Source: Aquabacterium sp.
Lineage (GTDB): Bacteria; Pseudomonadota; Gammaproteobacteria; Burkholderiales; Burkholderiaceae_C
Assembly (NCBI RefSeq): GCF_030652515.1
Contig: NZ_JAUSAR010000116.1
Location: 62,001-126,000, forward strand
Direction of reading: 5' to 3'
Length of the DNA: 64,000 nt
In this document: positions 27,809-35,290 of the stretch, in pieces
How the letters are laid out: each line of letters opens with the position of its first letter
How positions within the stretch are numbered: position 1 is the first letter of the stretch
The notes under the pieces: generated by a model
Seen by the model: only the letters and a program-made list of their open reading frames with translations
What the model was told of the DNA's origin: nothing
Database searches by the model: none
Program-made: the position numbers and the translations under genes

Positions 27809-27922
27809 TTGTAGGATGACGGCGAGAAAAAATTCCGACAATTCTGCAAAACGCTTACTACACTGAGTCAAGGCGACGTTGGGTGTTCATCCCAATCAAG
27901 CAGTTAATTAGTAGGTGATATT

Positions 27923-28846
27923 TTGGAATACGGCGATTTAAAAATTATTGCGGCAATTGATTGGGTTGAGTTTGAAGTTTCGTTGGTGAACGCTTCGAAT
28001 CATCAGACTTTGTCCAGGGCTTTAAGAAGCTTCCAGGTTGCGGAAAAGGTGTGGGTTGAGCCGGTTGAGCCAACTAGTAAAAACAAGACCTCTAGGAAGT
28101 TTCGCTTTCGTCTTCATGATCCAAAGAGTTGTGCTGATAGTCAGATTATTCTCACTAAGCTCGGGTCGAGATTTGAGTTTTCAGATGAGCCTGAAATAAC
28201 AGCGGTGGAGGTTGCTGTTGATTTCTTTAGTCCTTCGCATGATGCGGAGCGATTGGTGGAGGCCACCATTTCTCTTTATACATATCATGCGAATCTCGTC
28301 AGTGAAAATCGCCGTGCTTCTGGCCGGGAAGCGACAACTGGGCAGGCAAAAGGGATCTTAGTTCGTAAAGATCTCCTAAATGCGGTTCACTCAGAATTGT
28401 CGCTGAACATTGGGAATGTCTCGGATGCGGTTCATCAAAGAATCTACTTGAAGAAGAAAAATAAGCAGTTGCATTTGCCCATAGCAGAACATCGGGCCAG
28501 GGTTGAGGTAACACTGCAGCATGAAAATTTGCCATTCACAACGATAGAGCAATGGTCAAAATTTCAATTTAGTAGTCTGGCAAATTACTTTAAATGGCGG
28601 AAAGACTCCGTATTAACTCCCTTGCAGCAGTGCTTGAGGTCTGTGCAAGCTAATGTAGGAACAGTTGAGATTGCCCAATTTGAACGTCTGGCGCGCCGAA
28701 CTACGTTGTCTTCTACCGTAGCCGATGGTCGCCTGAATGACCGGGTCTATGACGCATTGAGAAGCTTGACAACCAAGCAACGAAAGCCGGTAAAGCTACA
28801 AAAAAACCGGGTGAAAGCGCATGTGCCGCTTCTGCTAAGTGCTTGA
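27923..28846 (+). CDS. Element protein weakly resembling Rep_trans replication initiators
   Basis: The protein is 307 residues from TTG 27923, which follows a weak purine-rich site (TAGGTGAT). No other good start is seen. It is not confidently recognised, but three segments fall in the order seen in Rep_trans/phage replication initiators: IDWVEFEVSL near the N-terminus, EITAVEVAVDFF near residue 95, and YLKKKNKQ...RARVEVTLQ near residue 175-195. The C-terminus is very basic (KQRKPVKLQKNRVK), consistent with DNA binding. It is divergent from the serine recombinase. If it is a replication initiator, the element may have an excised replicating circular form. Confidence 0.5.
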   Translation: MEYGDLKIIAAIDWVEFEVSLVNASNHQTLSRALRSFQVAEKVWVEPVEPTSKNKTSRKFRFRLHDPKSCADSQIILTKLGSRFEFSDEPEITAVEVAVDFFSPSHDAERLVEATISLYTYHANLVSENRRASGREATTGQAKGILVRKDLLNAVHSELSLNIGNVSDAVHQRIYLKKKNKQLHLPIAEHRARVEVTLQHENLPFTTIEQWSKFQFSSLANYFKWRKDSVLTPLQQCLRSVQANVGTVEIAQFERLARRTTLSSTVADGRLNDRVYDALRSLTTKQRKPVKLQKNRVKAHVPLLLSA

Positions 28847-29144
28847 TTCTCAACAATGATTCACCAGATGTGCGCATTGGATGTAAATACTTAATACATT
28901 GAAAAGAACAAGACATGGTCAAGGGCTCTGCAGAGCATTGACTCTTAGAGGCAACCGAAGTCCTAGATTCGGAGACCCCACCCCCTGACCATCTTCGTTT
29001 CCTCTCCGGGCAGCTTTTCAAAGTCAGATCCTTAGATATGACTGTTCACTAAGGATCGCTTAACCGGCATCTTATTGTTTTATTTGAAATAGTGATTTTT
29101 TAAAAATCACCAATCCTTATAAATAAGCCCGATTTAATGCCGGT
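28847..29144. other. Non-coding stretch of the element with several inverted repeats
   Basis: No gene is supported here. Three symmetric pairs are present: AACCGGCAT (29062-29070) with ATGCCGGTT (29137-29145); AAGGAT (29051-29056) with ATCCTT (29113-29118); and a near-continuous palindrome GTGATTTTT/AAAAATCAC (29092-29110). The last is AT-rich and suited to a bidirectional terminator between the convergent Rep-like and integrase genes. The interlocked order of the others is unusual and could mark an origin or a recombination site. Confidence 0.5.
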
Positions 29145-31024
29145 TTAGAGTTTTTTTAGGTGATGAGGCCGGCTAGATTTTCTTCTTGTTGCATCTTCAA
29201 GTGCCTTGATTCCGGCTTCTATGTCAAATGAAATAATCGTTGGCAGCTTAAAATCAAGTTGCGAGATTATTTTCAATAAATGATCTGGAAGGTGGTCGCT
29301 TGCATAGGTCCGACCAGATGTCGTTTGTCCGCGCTCATGACCGGTAAGTTGATTTGAAATCGATTCTTCGATGCCCAGTTCTCTTTGGCAAAAGTTAATA
29401 AATGTGTGCCGAAATGAATGGAAGACCTTTTTGCCATCCCTCGGCCAGCCAAATTTATTGCCAAGCAGGCGATCATTGAACCACTTAATTGGAGCTTTTG
29501 TGTAACCCTTGTTCGGGTCGTATGAGAACTCCGGGAAGAGTCTTTCATGCCCCTTGGCAATTAATTTGACTTGCCACTTTATTAAACCTAGCTCAATTAA
29601 GGAAGGGTGAACCGGAATCTTTCGAATTGCATTTGTGTTTTTGAGCTTCTGATCGTCGTTTTCCTGATTGATCGAAATATACCAAGAGCCTTTGTCCGTT
29701 TTTTTATGTCGCTCAAATGAAGTTGACAGAGTTCTCCAATTCTTGCTCCAGTGAACAAGCCTAGCAACGGTAGCCAGTAATAGTGGGGCTGAAATTCCCT
29801 AAAGGTGTTCGCCTTAGATAGTTCGCCTCTTCCGGTTTGATACCATTCCTCGCCAAATATCTGGGTTAGTTCGTCATGCGTAAAATGATCTCGTTGATCC
29901 TGCTCCCGGCCTTGCTTTTTTTTGGTGGCAACATCGAAAGCTAGATTTTCTGCCGGATCGAAGTCAATCCAATTTTGATTTTTTGCCCAACGGAAAAGGG
30001 AACTTAAATTATTTAATCGCTTTTGAATTTCTTGTTCCGAAATTCTTGGCCACTCTTCCGGGATGTTCATTCCGTGCTTCAAAAGAGCTTTGGTTTTGTC
30101 TGCCGGTTCAGCTTTGAGCTTTGGCACGTAATGGGATAGACGTTCTCGATCAACATCCCCGAGCTTGGGGTCAGACTCTGCATCTATGAAGTGCTGGCAA
30201 GCGGCTCTAATGCGCCTTGCTTGGTCACTGGCTACCTTCCCGCCTTTGATCGCCATAAAGGCGTTTAGAACCTCTGACATGCGTTTTTGACCTTTGCCCC
30301 GACTCGGATTGATAGCAGGCCGCTCGCGAGAAAGTTCCAACTGCTCAGGCGTCATCCTGGCTTTGATGACAACGCGTAGTGCCTCCACGCCGGATGCTTC
30401 GAATTCGATTGAGTCCTTTGTGATCTTCTGTGCCTGCTCAGGCGCAAAGCCTTCCTTTGAATTCCCCAGGACACTGAAAAGCACCGCCTCACATGATCCA
30501 GAGCCCAGCAGAGCCGCTGCGACTTCGCGGGCACCCCTGACCCCTAAGACGCCGCAAAAATCGGCCTGGCGGGCGCCTGATGGCATTTGACTAGAGAGGG
30601 GAACGACATAGCCGCCCTCTGGTTGTTCAACTTCCATTGCAGTAAACGGCACGAAATGGCCAGGCATGGCGGCAGTCCTAACAAACAAACTAAGGGCACC
30701 TTTCTCGACCTCCCTTAGCAAGTGCTCTTCATCAATTCCTGATGTTGCCGTCGCATCAGCGAGCCTCATGTATCCCTGCCCGACAAGCATTGGCGAGCCG
30801 ATAGCAATCTGTTCGAAGTTCATGGTTTGTTCAAGTCGAAGGAAGCGCTCACGCCAGTGTGCAAGTTGGGCGCTGGCGATGGCCTTGGCAACAGCGGGTG
30901 TGCGGCTTCCGGTTGATAGGTGCAACTCGCCCTTACCAACTGCTTGCCGAAGACGCACCGGCACAACAAGTCGCACAGCGTAGATGCCGCTGCGTCGTCT
31001 ATAGAGATTGGAATTTTGGGCCAC
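29145..31024 (-). CDS. Tyrosine integrase of the element, read in two frames joined at an A7 heptamer
   Basis: From GTG 31024 the first frame codes a DUF6538-like N-terminus (NLYRRRSGIYAVRLVVP), an arm/core-binding region and the start of the catalytic domain, with R428 in TGARIGELCQLH. That frame then ends at 29597 (475 residues). At 29699-29705 the codons ATA AAA AAA contain A_AAA_AAA. A -1 shift there continues as TDKGSWYISIN and stays open to TAA at 29145, giving 626 residues. The shifted part supplies HSFRH (H536, R539), TGHE (H563) and RTYAS (Y574). Without it the protein has no nucleophile. Whether this is programmed frameshifting, a one-base deletion or a read error cannot be told here. 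The gene is codirectional with and 86 bp below tRNA-Gly. Confidence 0.85.
29699..29705 (-). other. Slippery heptamer A_AAA_AAA in the integrase gene
   Basis: Seven consecutive A residues (minus strand) are phased as A_AAA_AAA followed by CGG. This is a canonical -1 slippage sequence of the kind used by many insertion-sequence transposases. No strong downstream stem is obvious by eye, and no Shine-Dalgarno-like stimulator is obvious just upstream. Confidence 0.6.
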
Positions 31025-31100
31025 TTTAGCACTCGCTTATGTAGGAGTGCCCTGTAGCAGAGAGTTGGAAGTGCTAAAAATCGTTATAGATCAAGCACTT
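31025..31100. promoter_or_regulatory. Repeated AGCACT boxes between the tRNA and the integrase
   Basis: AGCACT occurs at 31028-31033 and 31094-31099, and its complement AGTGCT at 31070-31075. The first and third form the 9-bp inverted repeat TTTAGCACT (31025-31033)/AGTGCTAAA (31070-31078). A further pair is GCACTC (31029-31034)/GAGTGC (31045-31050). Clustered repeats beside an att core fit integrase arm-type binding sites or an operator for int. Function is inferred from the pattern only. Confidence 0.4.
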
Positions 31101-31109
31101 GCGCAGGTG

Positions 31110-31126
31110 TGGAGCGGGTGATGGGA
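31110..31126. repeat. Right attachment site within the tRNA-Gly 3' end
   Basis: This is the second copy of the 17-bp repeat, and it forms the last 17 bases of the intact tRNA (T-arm 3' side, acceptor strand and CCA). Integration has thus preserved a complete tRNA gene at this end. Confidence 0.88.
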
Positions 31127-31183
31127 ATCGAACCCACGTTATTTGCTTGGGAAGCAAGAGTCCTACCATTGAACGACACCCGC
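31110..31183 (-). tRNA. tRNA-Gly(CCC)
   Basis: The 74-nt gene includes an encoded CCA. The acceptor stem is GCGGGTG/CACCCGC and the D arm is GTTC/GGAC with loop AATGGTA. The anticodon loop is TTCCCAA (anticodon CCC). The T arm is GTGGG/CCCAT with loop TTCGATT. The first anticodon-stem pair is a C-A mismatch, while the rest pairs. Its 3' end is the integration target of the element, and its natural terminator appears to have been displaced to 25020-25053. Confidence 0.93.
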
Positions 31184-31220
31184 GGACAGGGCGCATTCTA
31201 AACCCACAGTTCAGACTTCT

Positions 31221-31493
31221 TCATTCGCTGGCTGAAGAAGCGGGTGGCGTGGGCAAGCCGAGCTTGCGGGCGGTTTTGTTGACGGCATGGCCTGTGGCGG
31301 AGGCTCCGCGTTCAACCGCGCTGGCTGCTTTTTGAAGGCCATGCTTGACAGATTTTTCAACCTTGGCCGCCACCGATGAGGCTTTGCTGGCAGCGGTGGT
31401 GACAAACTGAGGAGGCTCTGCCGCGCTGGCGATGGCGCAGGTGGCGCTCAGCACGGACGTCAACACGAGGTGCCTGATGAATTCATGGGACAT
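31221..31493 (-). CDS. Small exported Ala/Ser-rich protein of unknown function
   Basis: From ATG 31493 (MSHEFIRHLVLTS) the protein has 90 residues; a start at 31553 would add 20. It has a signal peptide ending near AIASAAEPPQ. The mature part is an amphipathic Ala/Ser/Lys-rich helix (KASSVAAKVEKSVKHGLQKAASAVERGASATG), similar in style to small periplasmic stress proteins. No family is recognised. It is transcribed toward the tRNA, and its start lies 41 bp below the kinase gene stop. Confidence 0.55.
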   Translation of the reverse strand: MSHEFIRHLVLTSVLSATCAIASAAEPPQFVTTAASKASSVAAKVEKSVKHGLQKAASAVERGASATGHAVNKTARKLGLPTPPASSASE

Positions 31494-31534
31494 AAGGGCT
31501 CCGGTTATTGGCAGTGCGCTCACACGATGATGAA

Positions 31535-33322
31535 TCATGTTGCCGAAGAGCAAGGCGATGGTGATTCGCCAAAACTGAAGTAGAAGGTGGCGCCTTGACC
31601 AGGCGTGCCTTCCGCCCAGACCTTTCCACCGTGCCGATCAATGATGCGCTTGACGATGGACAGGCCCACGCCTGAGCCTTCAAAGCGAGAATCGTGCAAT
31701 CTTTGAAATGGTTTGAACAGCCGTTTTGCCTGTTCCGAGTCAAAGCCAACCCCGTTGTCACGGACGAAAAACACTGGTGGGCCCGCGGACTGGACCACGC
31801 CCACCTCGACATGGGGTTTGCTGGCCTCTGCCGCGAACTTCAGCGCGTTGCCAATCAGGTTCACGAAGACCTGCCGAGCCAACTCAAGATCAGCCTCGAT
31901 TTGCGGCAGCGGGGTGGGGACCACTGGAATCGACCCGGCCGATCGGGCCAAGCGGAGGGACTCGATCACCTCACTCAGGAGTGCGTTCATGTCCACGCTG
32001 CGTGTTTCCAGGGTGACGTTGCTGGTTCGCGCCAGTGCGAGCAGTGACTCGACCACCTTCTCGGTCATCGTGGCCTGCGCGGCAACAGCTTGCAGCAGGC
32101 GGATGGCCCTGGCCTTTTCATCGGCCTCAATGAAATCCTGGGCCATTTTGGCCGCGGCGGCGATGCCCCCCAGCGGGCCGCGGATGTCGTGAGAGACGTT
32201 TCGATTGAAAGTTTCCAGGCCCTCGATGGTTTCGCTGAGCTCGGCCGTGCGAAGTTGAACGCGGTGTTCCAGCGTCTCGTTGGCTTTGACCAATGCCTCC
32301 GCGGCCAGCCTGCGCTCCACGATCTCGATCTGCAGTTGCTCGGCGGTGCGTTTGATCTCGTTGTAAAGGCTGCCGTTTTCGTAGATGCGGCCGGCTTGTG
32401 CAGCGTGGATGGTCAACAACTGCTCGTCGTCAGGCGTGAAGGCGTGTGAGCCCAGCTTGTCGACCAGCAGGATCCATCCATAGGTGCGGTTCAGCGACAT
32501 GACCGGGGCGAGCAACCAGCATTCCGCCTCAGGGTAGCTGGCAGGCAAACCCGATGTGGAGGGGGGCACGTCCGACCGGGAAAACCGCCGGGCACGGCCT
32601 TCCGCCATGGCTTCGCCAAAGATGCGACCGTCTATGCCCAGGCTTTTGATCTGCTCCGCTTGTTCCGGCGCCAGGCCCCAGGTGGAGAAGTACTCATCAC
32701 CGCCACCATTCTTGTCGCGCACGCCCAAAACGCTGTAGCGCGCACCCAGCAAATCCCTGGCACCACGGCACACCTTGTCCAGCAGCACGTTGGGATCCCG
32801 CTCGGAGGCCAGTTGCAAATTCAGATCGGTCAGCGCAGACAGCCTCTGATTGGCGCGTTCCAGTTCGCTGACCTTGAAGGCCAGCTTGTCGGTCAGCAGC
32901 CGCAAATGCTCGCGGTCGAACTGCAAGTTGTCTGGTTGCATCTCGGTCGAGCTGGCATGGGCCAGGGCGTGCTCGACGATGCGCAGGATTTCTTGCGGTT
33001 CGCAAGGCTTGATCAGCACGTTGGACACGCCGCAGGCATTGGCCAGGCTGCGGGCTTCCCGTTCCATGAATGTCGCCGTGTAGAAGATGACTTCGGTTTG
33101 GGCGATGGCAGGGTCGGCACGCAGCTGCCTGACAAACTCATAGCCGTCCATGGTCGGCATGAGGATGTCGCAGATCACCAGGTCCGGTCGTTCGGAGCGA
33201 ACCTGCTCCAGGGCAATGCTGCCATCCCAAGCCTCGATCGATTGGTGTCCGCTGTAGCCCATGAGCGCCACGATCAGATCTCGGTTGGGCGCGTGGTCAT
33301 CGACGACCAGGATCTTTGCCAT
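31535..33322 (-). CDS. Receiver-GAF-histidine kinase hybrid
   Basis: The 595-residue protein begins with a receiver domain (phospho-acceptor D52 in LVICDILMP, Lys in LIKPCEP). A GAF domain follows (about 165-315, without the chromophore-binding Cys being evident), then a coiled linker (about 320-365). The HisKA domain has H378 in NVSHDIRGPLGG. The HATPase has VNLIGNALKF, VRDNGVGFD and GSGVGLSIVKRIIDRHGG. It has no membrane helix, so it is cytoplasmic. A receiver placed before the kinase suggests that upstream phosphorylation controls the kinase. It is the last of three signalling genes in a row, with 12 bp separating it from the response regulator. No DNA-binding output is linked. Confidence 0.9.
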   Translation of the reverse strand: MAKILVVDDHAPNRDLIVALMGYSGHQSIEAWDGSIALEQVRSERPDLVICDILMPTMDGYEFVRQLRADPAIAQTEVIFYTATFMEREARSLANACGVSNVLIKPCEPQEILRIVEHALAHASSTEMQPDNLQFDREHLRLLTDKLAFKVSELERANQRLSALTDLNLQLASERDPNVLLDKVCRGARDLLGARYSVLGVRDKNGGGDEYFSTWGLAPEQAEQIKSLGIDGRIFGEAMAEGRARRFSRSDVPPSTSGLPASYPEAECWLLAPVMSLNRTYGWILLVDKLGSHAFTPDDEQLLTIHAAQAGRIYENGSLYNEIKRTAEQLQIEIVERRLAAEALVKANETLEHRVQLRTAELSETIEGLETFNRNVSHDIRGPLGGIAAAAKMAQDFIEADEKARAIRLLQAVAAQATMTEKVVESLLALARTSNVTLETRSVDMNALLSEVIESLRLARSAGSIPVVPTPLPQIEADLELARQVFVNLIGNALKFAAEASKPHVEVGVVQSAGPPVFFVRDNGVGFDSEQAKRLFKPFQRLHDSRFEGSGVGLSIVKRIIDRHGGKVWAEGTPGQGATFYFSFGESPSPCSSAT

Positions 33323-33334
33323 GGCGGATAGACC

Positions 33335-33736
33335 TCAATGGCCCGGCACAGGACGCGGCAAACGCATGTGCTCTGGCAGAAACGATTCGATCTGGCTGAC
33401 GAAATTTTCAGGTTCGATGGGCTTGGAGATGTAGCCGTTGAACCCGGCTGTCAGGACCTTTTGGCGGTCGTTGGGCATGGAAAAGGCCGTGACTGCGATC
33501 ACGATGGGTTGCTCGCCTTGGGTGTTGGCACGCAGTCGCTCAAGCACCTGATAGCCGTCCAGTCGGGGCATCTGCAGGTCGCAGATGATGAGGTCTGGCC
33601 GCTCATGCAATGCGATATCGAGCCCTTGTTGACCGTCGCGCGCCAGCAGTACCTTGTAGCCGCTGAATGTCAACAAATAACGCACCAGCTCCATGTTGGC
33701 CGCGTTGTCTTCGATGATGAGGAAGCTTGTCGTCAT
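33335..33736 (-). CDS. Single-domain response regulator (CheY/DivK type)
   Basis: The 133-residue protein is only a receiver domain: acidic pocket IIEDNAAN, phospho-acceptor D53 in LIICDLQMPRLDG, conserved Thr in VTAF and Lys in YISKPIEP. With no output domain it must act by protein contact or as a phosphorelay shuttle between the two kinases that flank it (3 bp and 12 bp away). The cassette order is sensor kinase, receiver, receiver-kinase. Confidence 0.92.
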   Translation of the reverse strand: MTTSFLIIEDNAANMELVRYLLTFSGYKVLLARDGQQGLDIALHERPDLIICDLQMPRLDGYQVLERLRANTQGEQPIVIAVTAFSMPNDRQKVLTAGFNGYISKPIEPENFVSQIESFLPEHMRLPRPVPGH

Positions 33737-33739
33737 GGC

Positions 33740-35212
33740 TCAGCACATCGGTAGGACCAGTGAGAAGGTACTGCCTTTCCCGCCTTCGCTTTGAAAAGTG
33801 ATTTTACCCCCCAGCAATTCAGCGAGTTTCTGACTCAAATGCAGGCCCAGTCCAGTGCCTTCGGGTGCGTCAGGCCGCTCATTGCGCACGCGGCTGAACG
33901 CGCCGAAGAGCTTGTCTTGATCTTCCGCAGGGATGCCGATGCCGGTGTCTTCGACGTGGATTGTGGTCGGGGCACCTTTCATGCCTGGCACCAGGATGAG
34001 CCGCACGTGGCCTTGTTCGGTGAACTTCAGTGCATTGCCGACCAGGTTCAGCACGATCTGGCTGAGCGCCCTTCGGTCGGTCTGGATCATGGTGTCCTGC
34101 AGCGGTCCCTGCACGGTCAGTGTCAAACCCTTGCTGATGGCCTGAGGCTGCAAGGTGGCGGCAACCTCATCCAGCAAAGCCCGCGTGTCCACCGGTTCGA
34201 TGTTCAACTCCACCTTGCCGGCTTCAATCTTGGAAACATCCAGCAGGTCGTTGATCAGCGTCAGCAGGTGGCGAGCGCTGGATTGAACGGTCTTCAGCTG
34301 CTTTTGCTGTTCATCGTTCAGAGGCCCTGGCAGTTTCATCAGCAGCGTACCTGTGAAGCCGATGATGGCGTTCAGGGGCGTGCGCAACTCGTGGCTCATG
34401 CCGGCCAGAAACCGGTCCTTGGCTTGATTGGCGTTGGCCAGTTCCAGGTTCTTTTCCTGAAGGGCCTTCTCAAAACGCTTGCGTTCACTGATGTCCCGGA
34501 TGGCGCTCATCACGAAAGCGCTTTCTTCCGTGCGCAATGGGCTGAGGCTGATCTCGATCGGAAATTCGCTGCCATCCTTGCGCAGCCCCGACAAATCCAG
34601 GCCCGACCCCATGGCGCGCTTGCGAGGTTGTAAAAAGTAGTTGGAGCGGTGCCCCACATGGGCCTTGCGGTAGCGCTCGGGAAGCAGCTCATCGACGGAG
34701 CGACCTCGCAATTCGCCTTCGGCATAGCCGAACAAGCGCTCCGCTTGGCTGTTGGCGATGACAATGTGGCCAGTGGGGTTGGCCATCACGATGCCATCAG
34801 GGGTTGACTCCAGCAAGTCGCGAAACCTGGCTTCCATCAGCTTGGCGTCTCGCAGCACCTTGATGGTGGTCACATCCTTTTCGGCGGACAGCACCATGGG
34901 TTCCAGATCAGCCGTGTGCACCAGCCTGGTAGTGACATCGACATACAGCAGGGAGCCGTCTTTCCTGCGGCGCACGGCTTCATAGGTGACCGTGCCGAGA
35001 CTCAAAGTTTCCCGGATGCGGATGCCTTGCTCGGTCGCGTGGTCGGTGGGTACACCGAGGGTCTCCCAGTGTTGGCCATCGACTTCTTGCGCGCTGTATC
35101 CAAAGATGGACTGCGCGCCTTTGCTCCAGTGCACGACATGGCCTTTGGCCGTCAACAAGACCAGGGCGTCGGGCGATTCGCTGGTCATCAATGCGACGGT
35201 CTCGGCTTCCAT
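33740..35212 (-). CDS. PAS-PAS sensor histidine kinase
   Basis: The 490-residue kinase has two PAS domains (about 7-115 and 128-245; the second contains FRDLLESTPDGIVMANPTG and ISERKRFEKALQEKN). HisKA has H274 in GMSHELRTPLNAIIGF. The HATPase domain (about 375-490) has LNLVGNALKF, VEDTGIGIPAED and GTGLGLHLSQKLAELLGG. No membrane helix or signal peptide is seen, so it senses a cytoplasmic cue, perhaps redox or a ligand via PAS. It is first in the three-gene signalling operon. Confidence 0.92.
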   Translation of the reverse strand: MEAETVALMTSESPDALVLLTAKGHVVHWSKGAQSIFGYSAQEVDGQHWETLGVPTDHATEQGIRIRETLSLGTVTYEAVRRRKDGSLLYVDVTTRLVHTADLEPMVLSAEKDVTTIKVLRDAKLMEARFRDLLESTPDGIVMANPTGHIVIANSQAERLFGYAEGELRGRSVDELLPERYRKAHVGHRSNYFLQPRKRAMGSGLDLSGLRKDGSEFPIEISLSPLRTEESAFVMSAIRDISERKRFEKALQEKNLELANANQAKDRFLAGMSHELRTPLNAIIGFTGTLLMKLPGPLNDEQQKQLKTVQSSARHLLTLINDLLDVSKIEAGKVELNIEPVDTRALLDEVAATLQPQAISKGLTLTVQGPLQDTMIQTDRRALSQIVLNLVGNALKFTEQGHVRLILVPGMKGAPTTIHVEDTGIGIPAEDQDKLFGAFSRVRNERPDAPEGTGLGLHLSQKLAELLGGKITFQSEGGKGSTFSLVLPMC

Positions 35213-35290
35213 GGCGTGAGCCCCTTCCCCATTTCTGTATCTGCCATTAAATCATTGATCAGGCGGCGATACCAGATGGTGCGGATTGCC

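Larger units (their letters stand above)
25065..31126. mobile_element. Integrated element of about 6.06 kb in tRNA-Gly(CCC)
   Basis: The borders are two identical 17-bp repeats (tggagcgggtgatggga at 25065-25081 and 31110-31126). The right copy is the 3' end of the tRNA-Gly gene, including its encoded CCA. Between them base composition drops visibly from the GC-rich host level, and codon use is AT-rich except in the N-terminal half of the integrase. Cargo in order: membrane/zinc-knuckle protein, KAP NTPase, serine recombinase, Rep-like protein, tyrosine integrase next to the tRNA. No relaxase, conjugation or capsid gene is present, so if mobile it would be self-integrating but dependent on a helper, or a replicating plasmid-like integrative element. 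Confidence 0.88.

Noticed and set aside
28713-29021. 102-codon minus-strand frame over the end of the Rep-like gene
   Set aside because: It mostly overlaps coding sequence on the other strand, and no motif or good ribosome-binding site is seen.
29273-29560. Separate 95-codon gene downstream of the integrase
   Set aside because: It is in the zero frame below the stop. The -1 frame through the same bases encodes the conserved integrase C-terminus with HSFRH, TGHE and RTYAS, so this frame is a shadow.
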